7,085 nucleotides of DNA from an uncultured Lacticaseibacillus sp. (lineage in GTDB: Bacteria > Bacillota > Bacilli > Lactobacillales > Lactobacillaceae). Positions 1 through 7,085 of the stretch are shown here, one piece after another (within the stretch, counting starts at the first letter, position 1; every line of letters starts with the position of its first letter). Location: assembly GCA_934293835.1 (NCBI GenBank), contig CAKQZO010000079.1:1-7085 (forward strand), read 5' to 3'. The position numbers and the translations under genes were made by a program. The notes under the pieces were generated by a model. That model searched no databases. It was not told the origin of the DNA and was given only the letters and a program-made list of their open reading frames with translations.

Positions 1-48
1 TTCTTGGTCGTTAAACATTGTACCCGTCATGGGTTTCTTTGTGTTCAT
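1..48 (-). CDS. Possible N-terminus of a gene running off the left edge (weak)
   Basis: An ATG at 48 on the minus strand opens a frame that stays open for 16 codons to the window edge (MNTKKPMTGTMFNDQE). Another in-frame ATG at 30 could be the real start. Neither has a good ribosome binding site. A TACAAT at 70-65 could be a -10 box, but no good -35 box lies at the right distance. It follows the rpmE2 terminator, so it would be a separate transcription unit. Sixteen residues are too few to assign a family, and it may not be a gene. Confidence 0.2.
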   Translation of the reverse strand, partial: MNTKKPMTGTMFNDQE

Positions 49-82
49 AAAGTGTTGCACTTGAATTGTAAATCTGCTCCAA

Positions 83-126
83 ACAAAAACCGCCACCCAC
101 GGCGCATTGCCGGCGAGTGACGGGTT
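83..126 (-). terminator. Rho-independent terminator of rpmE2
   Basis: On the minus strand, 9 nt after the rpmE2 stop, AACC (126-123) pairs with GGTT (91-88). The stem continues for about nine further pairs (including G-U wobbles), with one bulged C, and is followed by TTTTTGTTT. Because several pairs are G-U, the structure is better in minus-strand RNA than in plus-strand RNA. This fits termination of the leftward murA-rpmE2 transcript. Confidence 0.8.
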
Positions 127-135
127 GATTTTGCT

Positions 136-384
136 TTACTTGTTGAGCCCATATTTCTTGTTGAAACGATCCACACGGCCGTCTGCCTTGGTAAACTTCT
201 GCTTACCAGTGTAGAACGGATGGGAATCAGAGGTGGTTTCAACACGAATCAATGGGTAGCTGTTACCATCTTCCCATTCAACAGTTTCGCTAGAACCCGC
301 GGTGGAGCGGGACAGGAACTTGAACCCAGTTGAAGAGTCCATGAAAACAACTTCGTGATAATCTGGATGGATACCTTGTTTCAT
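136..384 (-). CDS. rpmE2: 50S ribosomal protein L31 type B
   Basis: The 82-residue product matches bacterial L31: N-terminal [20 protein letters not shown], a central SxPFYTG segment (SDSHPFYTG, about residues 53-61), and a basic C-terminus (VDRFNKKYG). L31 sits at the central protuberance of the large subunit and contributes to a bridge with the 30S subunit. It contains no cysteine, so it lacks the zinc-binding CxxC pairs of type A L31. It is the zinc-independent (C-) form, and its length is normal for that form. The ATG is preceded by AAAGGAGA at 400-393 with an 8-nt spacer, which settles the start. It lies 81 nt downstream of murA, has its own promoter, and ends at a strong terminator. In Bacillus rpmE also lies downstream of murAB, with rho between them; no rho is present here. 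Confidence 0.97.
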   Translation of the reverse strand: MKQGIHPDYHEVVFMDSSTGFKFLSRSTAGSSETVEWEDGNSYPLIRVETTSDSHPFYTGKQKFTKADGRVDRFNKKYGLNK

Positions 385-453
385 AATCTTGTTCTCCTTT
401 GCCCTAAGCCATTGCCTGACCTAGAGAGATATTTGTCGTTGCTCAACCGCAAA

Positions 454-482
454 ATTATATCACGCCTAGCCCATGCTTGCAA
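454..482 (-). promoter_or_regulatory. rpmE2 promoter inside the murA 3' end
   Basis: The minus strand has TTGCAA (482-477), a 17-nt spacer and a perfect TATAAT (459-454), so transcription would start near 447. The -35 box lies in the last codons of murA and the spacer spans its stop codon. The resulting rpmE2 5' UTR is about 62 nt. This lets L31 be expressed independently of murA, although read-through from murA is also possible because no terminator lies between them. Confidence 0.75.
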
Positions 483-1749
483 CTTCAGCGTCTTCGATGA
501 TTTCGACATCGGCGCCAAGCGCGTGCAACTTGTTCACGACCCGGTCGTAGCCCCGAAGAATATGTTCAACTTGCGTGATTGTCGTCGTGCCTTCCGCCAT
601 CAAACCAGCGATCATCAGACAGGCCCCGCCGCGAATCTCGCCGGCAGCGACCTCTGTGCCCTGCAACTGATCGGCATGATGCAGAATGATCACGTCATTC
701 TCAACCGTGATGTCGGCACCCATACGAATCAGTTCCGGAACGTGCCGGACTCGCTTGGGATAGATGGTATCGACGATGATGCCTTCGCCTTGCGCCTTCA
801 ACAAAAGCGGCGTGATCGGCTGCTGGAGGTCAGTCGCGAACCCCGGATAAGGCATCGTCTTAATCTGCACCATTCGTAAGTCTCCCGATGGATAGACAAA
901 AATGCTGTCCTCGCCGACATCCATCACTACCCCCATCTCTTCAAGCTTTGCCAAGAAGGAATCTAAGTGTTCGGAGATGATGTTTTTAACATTGATCCCA
1001 TCGCCGATAGCCGCGGCCATCGCCAAATAAGTCCCCGCCTCGATCCGATCGGGAATAATGGTATGAGCGTTATGCGCGCGCAACTCAGGCGTCCCTTCGA
1101 TCCGAATCACGTCGGTTCCGGCGCCACGGATCGTCGCCCCCATGTTATTTAAATACGTCGCTAAGTCGATGATCTCTGGCTCTTTGGCCGCATTCTCCAA
1201 GACCGTCTGGCCCTTGGCCGTCACCGCGGCCAAGATGATGTTGATCGTCGCACCGACCGAAACCATGTCCAGATAGATTCGCGCACCGTGCAAGCCTTCT
1301 TGTGGTGCCCGCACCGCGATCGCGCCATGCTCGTTGGCGACGGTTGCACCAAGCGCCTCAAATCCCTTAATATGCTGATCGATCGGCCGCGGCCCGATGT
1401 CATCCCCTCCGGGCAGGGCAACAATTGCCTTGCCGAAGCGGCCTAATAAGGCGCCCATAAAATAATACGAGGCACGTAAAGACTTGATCTTGCCGTCTGG
1501 TAACGGCACATCCTTGATCCGAGTCGGGTCGATTTTCAAGACGCAATCTTCAAAAGTCGAATGAACATTCATCGCCTCAAGAATATCCATCAAGTTGTAG
1601 ACATCTTGAATCTGGGGGACTGAGTCCAGCGTGACTGGCGTCCGCGATAAAATAGCCGCTGGAATCAAAGCCACCGTGCTATTTTTTGCACCGCCAATGA
1701 CAACCGAACCCGAGAGCTTCTTACCCCCGTGAATCAGCATTTTCTTCAT
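466..1749 (-). CDS. murA: UDP-N-acetylglucosamine 1-carboxyvinyltransferase (MurA), Cys-to-Asp form
   Basis: This cytoplasmic enzyme transfers enolpyruvate from phosphoenolpyruvate to UDP-GlcNAc, the first committed step of peptidoglycan synthesis. The 427-residue length is normal. Family motifs are in order: GGAKNS near residue 20 (Lys and Asn of the active site), LRASYYFMG near 91, [11 protein letters not shown] around 112-122, GFATDLQ with the conserved Asp near 300, [14 protein letters not shown], and RGYDRV near the C-terminus. At residue 116 the usual catalytic Cys (Cys115 in E. coli, target of fosfomycin) is Asp, codon GAT at 1404-1402. The frame is open upstream to 1944, but the conserved protein begins at 1749, where GAGG (1762-1759) sits 9 nt before the ATG; another Met is three codons in. 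Synteny with pyrG and rpmE suggests the MurAB/MurZ paralogue of Firmicutes, and a second murA elsewhere is likely. Confidence 0.96.
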   Translation of the reverse strand: MKKMLIHGGKKLSGSVVIGGAKNSTVALIPAAILSRTPVTLDSVPQIQDVYNLMDILEAMNVHSTFEDCVLKIDPTRIKDVPLPDGKIKSLRASYYFMGALLGRFGKAIVALPGGDDIGPRPIDQHIKGFEALGATVANEHGAIAVRAPQEGLHGARIYLDMVSVGATINIILAAVTAKGQTVLENAAKEPEIIDLATYLNNMGATIRGAGTDVIRIEGTPELRAHNAHTIIPDRIEAGTYLAMAAAIGDGINVKNIISEHLDSFLAKLEEMGVVMDVGEDSIFVYPSGDLRMVQIKTMPYPGFATDLQQPITPLLLKAQGEGIIVDTIYPKRVRHVPELIRMGADITVENDVIILHHADQLQGTEVAAGEIRGGACLMIAGLMAEGTTTITQVEHILRGYDRVVNKLHALGADVEIIEDAEVASMG

Positions 1750-1817
1750 GTCGTTATTCCTCACTAACACGTTCACTGTATGCTTGGCTGAAGCTGGCCG
1801 CCATTTACGCTTCATTG

Positions 1818-1872
1818 GCGCGTCGAATACGCGCACTTCGATCACTGGTAGGCTAACGACAACAACGTCGTT
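1818..1872 (-). other. Hairpins in the murA 5' leader
   Basis: Two perfect small inverted repeats lie in the predicted murA leader: AACGAC/GTCGTT with a 6-nt loop at 1855-1872, and GCGCGT/ACGCGC with a 5-nt loop at 1818-1834. Neither is followed by a T-run, so they are not simple terminators. No riboswitch class is recognised. They may stabilise the leader or act in regulation; this is inference only. Confidence 0.4.
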
Positions 1873-1895
1873 ATAAGAAACACATTCATCGTTTA

Positions 1896-1924
1896 ATTCT
1901 AATGAAGTTATGAACAAAAAACAA
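1896..1924 (-). promoter_or_regulatory. Candidate murA promoter
   Basis: The minus strand has TTGTTT (1924-1919), a 17-nt spacer and TAGAAT (1901-1896). Transcription would start near 1889 and give a leader of about 140 nt before the murA ATG at 1749. This is the best-spaced sigma-A-like match upstream of murA. Both boxes are imperfect. Confidence 0.5.
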
Positions 1925-2005
1925 GCTCGAATCCGCGAAATCATGCGCGCGAAGCGTTATCTTAAGAAACCCTCAGCGAGCGCTAATCAATCACAAATTA
2001 GGTAA
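1910..2005 (+). CDS. Possible small, highly basic protein (31 codons)
   Basis: An ATG at 1910 opens a 31-codon frame ending in TAA at 2003-2005. It begins [20 protein letters not shown]. Ten of 31 residues are Lys or Arg and only one is acidic. The first 20 residues could form an amphipathic basic helix, and the tail ([11 protein letters not shown]) is polar. There is no recognised family, no good ribosome binding site (only GAAG just upstream) and no clear promoter. It lies opposite the predicted murA promoter, in the gap between pyrG and murA. It is either a small unannotated protein or a chance frame. Confidence 0.3.
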   Translation: MNKKQARIREIMRAKRYLKKPSASANQSQIR

Positions 2006-2030
2006 CCGATTCCCCAACCGGCTGAGACCC

Positions 2031-2084
2031 CGATAACAGAATACGCCAGCACGCGACGATCTGCGCACTGGCGTATTCCTATCG
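2031..2084 (-). other. Strong hairpin downstream of pyrG, without U-tract
   Basis: GAATACGCCAG (2039-2049) and CTGGCGTATTC (2068-2078) form a perfect 11-bp stem around an 18-nt loop. CGATA (2031-2035) and TATCG (2080-2084) extend it across a small internal loop. It begins about 18 nt after the pyrG stop. No T-run follows on either strand (GTTATCGGGG on minus, GTATCAAAATC on plus), so it is not a canonical intrinsic terminator. It may protect the pyrG 3' end or assist weak or factor-dependent termination. Confidence 0.6.
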
Positions 2085-2101
2085 TATCAAAATCCTTGCG
2101 A

Positions 2102-3870
<1,769 letters not shown>

Positions 3871-3874
<4 letters not shown>

Positions 3875-3910
3875 AAGCAGTATAATAACCAAAATCCCGC
3901 AAGGCGTCAA
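3871..3910 (-). promoter_or_regulatory. pyrG promoter with GGGC start site
   Basis: The minus strand has TTGACG (3910-3905), a 17-nt spacer, TATTAT (3887-3882), seven bases, then GGGC (3874-3871). The spacing places +1 on the first G of GGGC, the start sequence required for reiterative G addition at pyrG. The near-consensus hexamers suggest a strong promoter, as expected when control occurs after initiation. Confidence 0.85.
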
Positions 3911-3987
3911 CCCTGACTTCACAAGTAATCTTGTTATCCATTCCGCCGGGACGTTTTGGCTGGGCATCATCAAGCTACGTGGCGAAA

Positions 3988-4060
3988 CGCGCTAGGCCTA
4001 ACGGCACACTAGACTGCACAAACAAGTTTGCTCCGTCTAGTGCACGCGTTACGCTACGCG
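3988..4060 (-). repeat. 73-nt imperfect palindrome between rpoE and pyrG
   Basis: The core CACTAGAC (4007-4014) pairs with GTCTAGTG (4035-4042). It encloses CAAA/TTTG, and outside it TAACG (3999-4003) pairs with CGTTA (4047-4051), TAG (3993-3995) with CTA (4054-4056), and CGCG (3988-3991) with CGCG (4057-4060). Between the core and the TAACG arm, the bases pair as G-U in minus-strand RNA but mismatch as A-C in plus-strand RNA, so the fold favours leftward transcripts. There is no T-run. It lies after the rpoE terminator and before the pyrG promoter; the rest of 3911-4089 shows no gene. It could be an interspersed palindromic element or a processing site; copy number cannot be seen here. Confidence 0.5.
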
Positions 4061-4089
4061 CAGTAACCGCGCCACTCCGCTCTTGCATC

Positions 4090-4111
4090 AAAAAAGCCGG
4101 CGATCGCCGGC
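4090..4111 (-). terminator. Rho-independent terminator of rpoE
   Basis: On the minus strand, 10 nt past the rpoE stop, the perfect palindrome GCCGGCGATCGCCGGC (4111-4096) forms a 6-bp GC stem with a GATC loop, followed directly by six T. This is a textbook intrinsic terminator and separates rpoE from pyrG transcription. Confidence 0.93.
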
Positions 4112-4121
4112 CTGTAAAATC

Positions 4122-4712
4122 TTATTGGTTATCGGTAAGACTGTCGTCTTCGTCATCATCATCGTCTTCGTCGTCATCATCATCGCCGAACTCAGCGAGC
4201 TGACCTTCGATGCCATCTGGCAAAGCGTCATCTTCGTCGTCACCATCGGCATCGGCATCATCGTCGAAATCATCAGCTGCCGCGTCGTCATCATCGGTGT
4301 CGTCGAAGTCATCGTCTTCTGGGTCGTCATCGTTGTAATCGATCACATCATCGTCATCGCCAGCATCGGCCAAGAAAGCATTGACCTTCTTACGCTTCTT
4401 ACGACGCGGTGCATCGTCTTCATCGTCATGCTGATTGACTTCTTCATCCACAGATTCGTATGGGTACCAAGCGCGCAGGCCCCAAACGTTGTCACCCAAC
4501 GAGATGAAGGAGCCATCTTCGTTGAGGTCCGTATAGAATTGCGGCAAACGATCACGAATCTCTTCATCACTCTTGCCAAGATACGTCTGAATCTCGTTAG
4601 CGATGTCCACGAAGGCCATGGTGTCGCCTTTTTCTTCGAGGATGGCATGCGCCACCTCGATCATGGACAGTTCTGATTTAATCGCGTCGGCAAATACTTC
4701 GTCTAGTTTCAA
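4122..4712 (-). CDS. rpoE: DNA-directed RNA polymerase delta subunit
   Basis: Delta is a Firmicutes-specific accessory subunit that increases polymerase recycling and promoter selectivity. Residues 1 to about 88 form the folded HARE-HTH domain: [38 protein letters not shown] and [19 protein letters not shown] match the family closely. A basic tract PRRKKRKK (about 102-109) follows, then roughly 85 residues made mostly of Asp and Glu, typical of the disordered delta tail. I chose the TTG at 4712 (MKLDEVF...), for which AAAGG (4728-4724) is well placed. The alternative GTG at 4721 would be only 2 nt from AAAGG, although a GGA lies 6 nt upstream of it. It has its own promoter and terminator and lies 43 nt after the DUF1934 gene. 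The tail is encoded by near-repetitive GAT/GAC triplets. Confidence 0.95.
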   Translation of the reverse strand: MKLDEVFADAIKSELSMIEVAHAILEEKGDTMAFVDIANEIQTYLGKSDEEIRDRLPQFYTDLNEDGSFISLGDNVWGLRAWYPYESVDEEVNQHDDEDDAPRRKKRKKVNAFLADAGDDDDVIDYNDDDPEDDDFDDTDDDDAAADDFDDDADADGDDEDDALPDGIEGQLAEFGDDDDDEDDDDDEDDSLTDNQ

Positions 4713-4744
4713 CCGGTACACGCCCTTTCCACAGTCTACTCCAC

Positions 4745-4773
4745 ATCATACCCGCTCACACACTAAAAAGCAA
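4745..4773 (-). promoter_or_regulatory. rpoE promoter
   Basis: The minus strand has TTGCTT (4773-4768), a 17-nt spacer and TATGAT (4750-4745). Transcription would start near 4738, leaving a short leader of about 26 nt containing GGAAAGG. The -35 box overlaps the end of the DUF1934 gene. It would allow delta to be made independently, with possible extra read-through from upstream. Confidence 0.6.
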
Positions 4774-5202
4774 TCGCATCCGGTAATTTCCGACATGATC
4801 GCCGTTCGCAAACAGTTCATATTCGACATAGATCTCGCCGGCCAGCGGATTCTCGGTCAGGCGTACGTCGAGCCTCGGTGTCACCGTCTCGACTGGCAGG
4901 ACCCCATAAGGCGTGCGGTAGCGTGTCAAGATTCGCTTCTCATTGGCAAAATGCAGCTTCAGTTGCATGTCGTCATCGCTACCGCCACGAGTCAGCTGGA
5001 TATCACCGTCTCCACGCAGCTTCAGGGTCACGGGATAATTGGTGCCTTCTTCTTCGTTGATCTCCCGATAACGAATATATAACGTGTCATTAAGTTCAAC
5101 CAGGCTACCCGCTTCATCAAAAACGTGCTCCTCGGTTTCTCCCTCTTGCGTCACGTAGGTCTCTAGATGAATGGTAACTGGGATTCCACGCGTTAAGTCC
5201 AT
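4756..5202 (-). CDS. DUF1934 (YwiB family) beta-barrel protein of unknown function
   Basis: The 148-residue product fits the YwiB/DUF1934 family of small cytoplasmic calycin-like beta-barrel proteins: alternating beta strands from PVTIHLETYVTQEGE through LYIRYREINEE and VTLKLRGDGDIQLTRGG to EIYVEYELFANGDHVGNYRMRLLF. There is no signal peptide or membrane segment. Length and order of strands are normal for the family, whose biochemical role is unknown. The ATG at 5202 is preceded by AGAGGAAG (5217-5210) with about 7 nt spacing, which supports the start. It lies just upstream of rpoE on the same strand and diverges from lipL. The family assignment rests on remembered sequence pattern and conserved context, and no active site can be named. 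Confidence 0.88.
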   Translation of the reverse strand: MDLTRGIPVTIHLETYVTQEGETEEHVFDEAGSLVELNDTLYIRYREINEEEGTNYPVTLKLRGDGDIQLTRGGSDDDMQLKLHFANEKRILTRYRTPYGVLPVETVTPRLDVRLTENPLAGEIYVEYELFANGDHVGNYRMRLLFSV

Positions 5203-5313
5203 GACGATACTTCCTCTCGTATAGTTTCCCCACTATTATAACGTATTGACCACAACTCGCACATTATCCATTATAATAGAGTCAATTCTACTTTTGAAAA
5301 AAGGCGGCCTATT
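5203..5313. promoter_or_regulatory. Divergent promoter region with symmetrical -10 boxes
   Basis: Both directions have a perfect TATAAT: minus strand 5240-5235 (for DUF1934, start near 5228) and plus strand 5272-5277 (for lipL, start near 5284). They lie within the inverted repeat TATTATAA (5234-5241) / TTATAATA (5271-5278). A second inverted repeat, ATTGAC (5245-5250) / GTCAAT (5281-5286), interlocks with it. The plus-strand TTGACC (5246-5251) is 20 nt from TATAAT, or 17 nt from a poorer CATTAT (5269-5274). The minus TATAAT has no good -35 at 16-18 nt. The lipL ribosome binding site is AAAGG ending at 5304, 9 nt before its ATG. Start assignments are predictions. Confidence 0.6.
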
Positions 5314-6132
5314 ATGCAACTTTGTGATTTCACCGCTGGGCAGGCGATTGGTTTGCTCAGCCACCACTTCACGCCTGATCATAACCTCGACAGTTTTGCT
5401 TATACCAACGCGTTCTTGCGGCGGCCAGTCGCATTACCGCCAGTATTCGCCCACTTCTGGACGTTGACGCACACCGTCATCTTAGGCATGCAAGATCTGC
5501 GCTTACCACAACTTTCTACGGCCTTATCCGGCCTCGGTGACTGGCACTACTTCGTCCGCAACTCAGGCGGCCTAGGCGTCGTCGCCGATGATCAAGTATT
5601 GAACTTCAGCCTGTTTTTGCCGGTCAGCGACTTATCGATCGCCAGTGCCTATCAGCTGATGGCCGACCTGATTGCGACGGCCTTATCGGAAGCCACGGTC
5701 ACAACTGGTGAGATCACCCGGTCGTATTGTCCGGGCACCTACGACCTCAGCATCAACGGCCAAAAGTTTGCCGGCATCGCCCAGCGCCGCACCAGCCGAG
5801 GCATTGCCATCATGGCCTACTTGTCCGTCACCGGCGACCAAGTTGCCCGCGGGCAGCTGATGCGCCACTTTTACACCCGTGGTGATGCCGCCAGTGCCAC
5901 ACACTTCCACTATCCTGATATTGATCCGGCCAGCATGAACAGCCTCGATACCTTGTTGGCGCTGCCGCTCACGGTTGGCCTACTTCAAGCACGCCTCGTG
6001 CGCGCCCTTGAAGCGCAAGGCGCCATCACCTCTTTAGCCACCACAGCCAGCCTGCGACAACCAGCCTTTCAAGCCGCATTGGCCGCGGCAACTACCGATA
6101 TGCAAGAACGTCAGGAGGCGCTTCATGTCTAA
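5314..6132 (+). CDS. lipL: LipL-like octanoyl/lipoyl transferase (lipoate-protein ligase family)
   Basis: The 272-residue protein belongs to the biotin/lipoate transferase fold family. In Bacillus, LipL moves octanoyl or lipoyl groups by amidotransfer from GcvH to E2 subunits of 2-oxoacid dehydrogenases, through a Cys thioester. Visible motifs are RNSGGLGVVADD (82-93), the catalytic-type SYCPGTYDLS with Cys139, and GQKFAGIAQRR with the conserved Lys151. SYCPG favours LipL (or the related LipM) over an ATP-using ligase LplA/LplJ. The ATG is preceded by AAAGG at 9 nt. Its last 8 nt overlap the start of the HD-domain gene, so the two are cotranscribed. Bacillus likewise has ywfL (lipL) near ywfO. 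No gcvH or lipoylated E2 gene is visible, so the exact donor and acceptor are inferred. Confidence 0.85.
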   Translation: MQLCDFTAGQAIGLLSHHFTPDHNLDSFAYTNAFLRRPVALPPVFAHFWTLTHTVILGMQDLRLPQLSTALSGLGDWHYFVRNSGGLGVVADDQVLNFSLFLPVSDLSIASAYQLMADLIATALSEATVTTGEITRSYCPGTYDLSINGQKFAGIAQRRTSRGIAIMAYLSVTGDQVARGQLMRHFYTRGDAASATHFHYPDIDPASMNSLDTLLALPLTVGLLQARLVRALEAQGAITSLATTASLRQPAFQAALAAATTDMQERQEALHV

Positions 6133-7085
6133 CACCCTTTTGCCTCGAGAGAAAGTCTTTCGCGACCCCGTCCACAATTACATTCACGTTCGTCACCGCA
6201 TCATCTTAGCCCTGATCAACACCCCGGAGTTTCAGCGCCTGCGCCGAATCAAACAGCTCGGCGTCTCCTCTCAGGTGTTTCAAGGCGCCGAGCATTCCCG
6301 CTTCACCCACTCGCTGGGCGTCTATGAGATCACCCGCCAAATCTGCGATAACTTTGTTGCCAACTATCCCGATCAATGGGATGATTCGCAGCGGCTGGTC
6401 GCCTTGTGCGCGGCGCTTCTCCATGACATCGGCCACGGACCGTATTCGCACACCTTCGAGCACATCTTCAACACCGATCATGAAGCGATCACCCGCCGCA
6501 TCCTGCTCGATGACAGCACCAACGTCAATCACATCCTCCGCACGGTTTCACCAGCGTTCCCTGACCAAGTCGCCAGCGTGATCGATCACACCTACCCGAA
6601 CCCGCAGGTCGTGCAGATGATCTCCAGCCAAATCGATGCTGACCGCATGGACTACCTCCTGCGCGATGCCTATAACACCGGCACCAACTACGGCTTGTTC
6701 GACCTGACGCGGATCTTGCGCGTCATGCATCCCTACGCCGATGGCATCGCCTTTGACGCCAACGGGATGCACGCCGTCGAAGACTATATCGTCAGCCGCT
6801 TTCAGATGTACCAACAGATCTACTTTCATCCCGTTTCACGCGGCATGGAGGTCATTCTCGCCCATCTGCTGGCGCGTGCCAAGACGCTCTATGAGGCCGG
6901 AAGATTCGACACGAGCTTCACGCCCAGACTGCTCATTCCGTTTTTCGAAGGGCAGTTCGATCTCCGCGATTACCTGCGGCTCGACGATGGCGTCTTGAAC
7001 ACCTACTTCACTTATTGGCTCGACTATCCGGATCCGATTTTGCGCGACTTCGCCGACCGGTTCTTGTCGCGGCGCCCACTGAAGT
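6125..7085 (+). CDS. HD-domain phosphohydrolase, YwfO/EF1143 dNTPase-like (3' end outside window)
   Basis: The frame stays open for 320 codons to the window edge. The start VFRDPVHNYI and body match the SAMHD1-like HD family that includes Bacillus YwfO and Enterococcus EF1143, the latter a dGTP-activated dNTP triphosphohydrolase. Metal-site motifs are complete: HSRFTHSLGV with His62, LLHDIGHGPYSHTFEH with His100-Asp101 plus His104 and His109, and QIDADRMDYLLRD with the fourth ligand Asp at 171 or 173. The ATG at 6125 lies inside the lipL end (ATGTCTAA overlap) and has a perfect AGGAGG at 6113-6118 with a 6-nt spacer. A role in controlling dNTP pools is inferred from the family. The missing part is the C-terminal region; family members are about 420-460 residues. 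Confidence 0.92.
   Translation, partial: MSNTLLPREKVFRDPVHNYIHVRHRIILALINTPEFQRLRRIKQLGVSSQVFQGAEHSRFTHSLGVYEITRQICDNFVANYPDQWDDSQRLVALCAALLHDIGHGPYSHTFEHIFNTDHEAITRRILLDDSTNVNHILRTVSPAFPDQVASVIDHTYPNPQVVQMISSQIDADRMDYLLRDAYNTGTNYGLFDLTRILRVMHPYADGIAFDANGMHAVEDYIVSRFQMYQQIYFHPVSRGMEVILAHLLARAKTLYEAGRFDTSFTPRLLIPFFEGQFDLRDYLRLDDGVLNTYFTYWLDYPDPILRDFADRFLSRRPLK

Noticed and set aside
50..62. Small perfect hairpin AAGTG-TTG-CACTT
   Set aside because: Five base pairs with a 3-nt loop and no T-run is expected by chance; no link to a gene was found.
355..879. 174-codon plus-strand frame
   Set aside because: It is the complement of murA's C-terminal coding region and the rpmE2 leader, without any recognisable domain; murA in the opposite frame has all family motifs.
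1750..1944. Long MurA form starting at 1944
   Set aside because: The extra 65 residues are not part of MurA, while GAGG at 9 nt before the ATG at 1749 and normal family length support the short form.
4138..4346. Tandem-repeat or CRISPR-like pattern in tcgtcatc triplets
   Set aside because: The repetition follows Asp codons of the RpoE tail, with no constant repeat unit or spacers.
4083..4676. 197-codon plus-strand frame rich in Val and Ile that looks like a membrane protein
   Set aside because: It is antisense to rpoE. The Val/Ile/Ser runs arise because the GAT/GAC triplets of the acidic tail read as ATC, GTC or TCA/TCG on the other strand. No ribosome binding site supports it.

Overview
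The window looks like core chromosome from a Gram-positive bacterium of the order Lactobacillales, most likely a relatively GC-rich lactobacillus. This is inferred from RpoE (the RNA polymerase delta subunit, a Firmicutes protein), strong AGGAGG-type ribosome binding sites, GC-rich third codon positions, and the delta-pyrG-murA-rpmE gene order, which resembles the rpoE-pyrG...murAB...rpmE segment of Bacillus. The species cannot be fixed from the sequence alone.

The left two thirds (positions 1-5202) reads leftward on the minus strand. In transcription order it holds a DUF1934/YwiB-family protein, rpoE with its own promoter and terminator, a 180-nt spacer with a large imperfect hairpin, the pyrG promoter and attenuator leader, pyrG (CTP synthase), a spacer with a hairpin, murA (first committed step of peptidoglycan synthesis), and rpmE2 (ribosomal protein L31 type B) ending in a terminator. 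The right third (5314-7085) reads rightward. It holds a LipL-like octanoyl/lipoyl transferase and, overlapping it by 8 nt, an HD-domain phosphohydrolase of the YwfO/EF1143 dNTPase type that runs off the window. The two halves diverge from a 111-nt region with back-to-back TATAAT boxes.

Functionally these are housekeeping genes: transcription, CTP supply, cell wall precursor, ribosome, cofactor attachment and nucleotide pool control. I see no transposase, integrase, phage gene, CRISPR array, tRNA or rRNA.

Two points stand out. (1) The pyrG leader carries everything needed for CTP-sensing by reiterative transcription: a promoter placed so that the transcript starts GGGC, and an intrinsic terminator whose 5' arm contains GCUCCC. 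(2) MurA has Asp where most bacteria have the fosfomycin-targeted catalytic Cys, which predicts intrinsic fosfomycin resistance. Lesser curiosities are a 73-nt imperfect palindrome between rpoE and pyrG, a very basic 31-codon ORF opposite the murA promoter, and structured leaders. I found no convincing undescribed multi-gene system.
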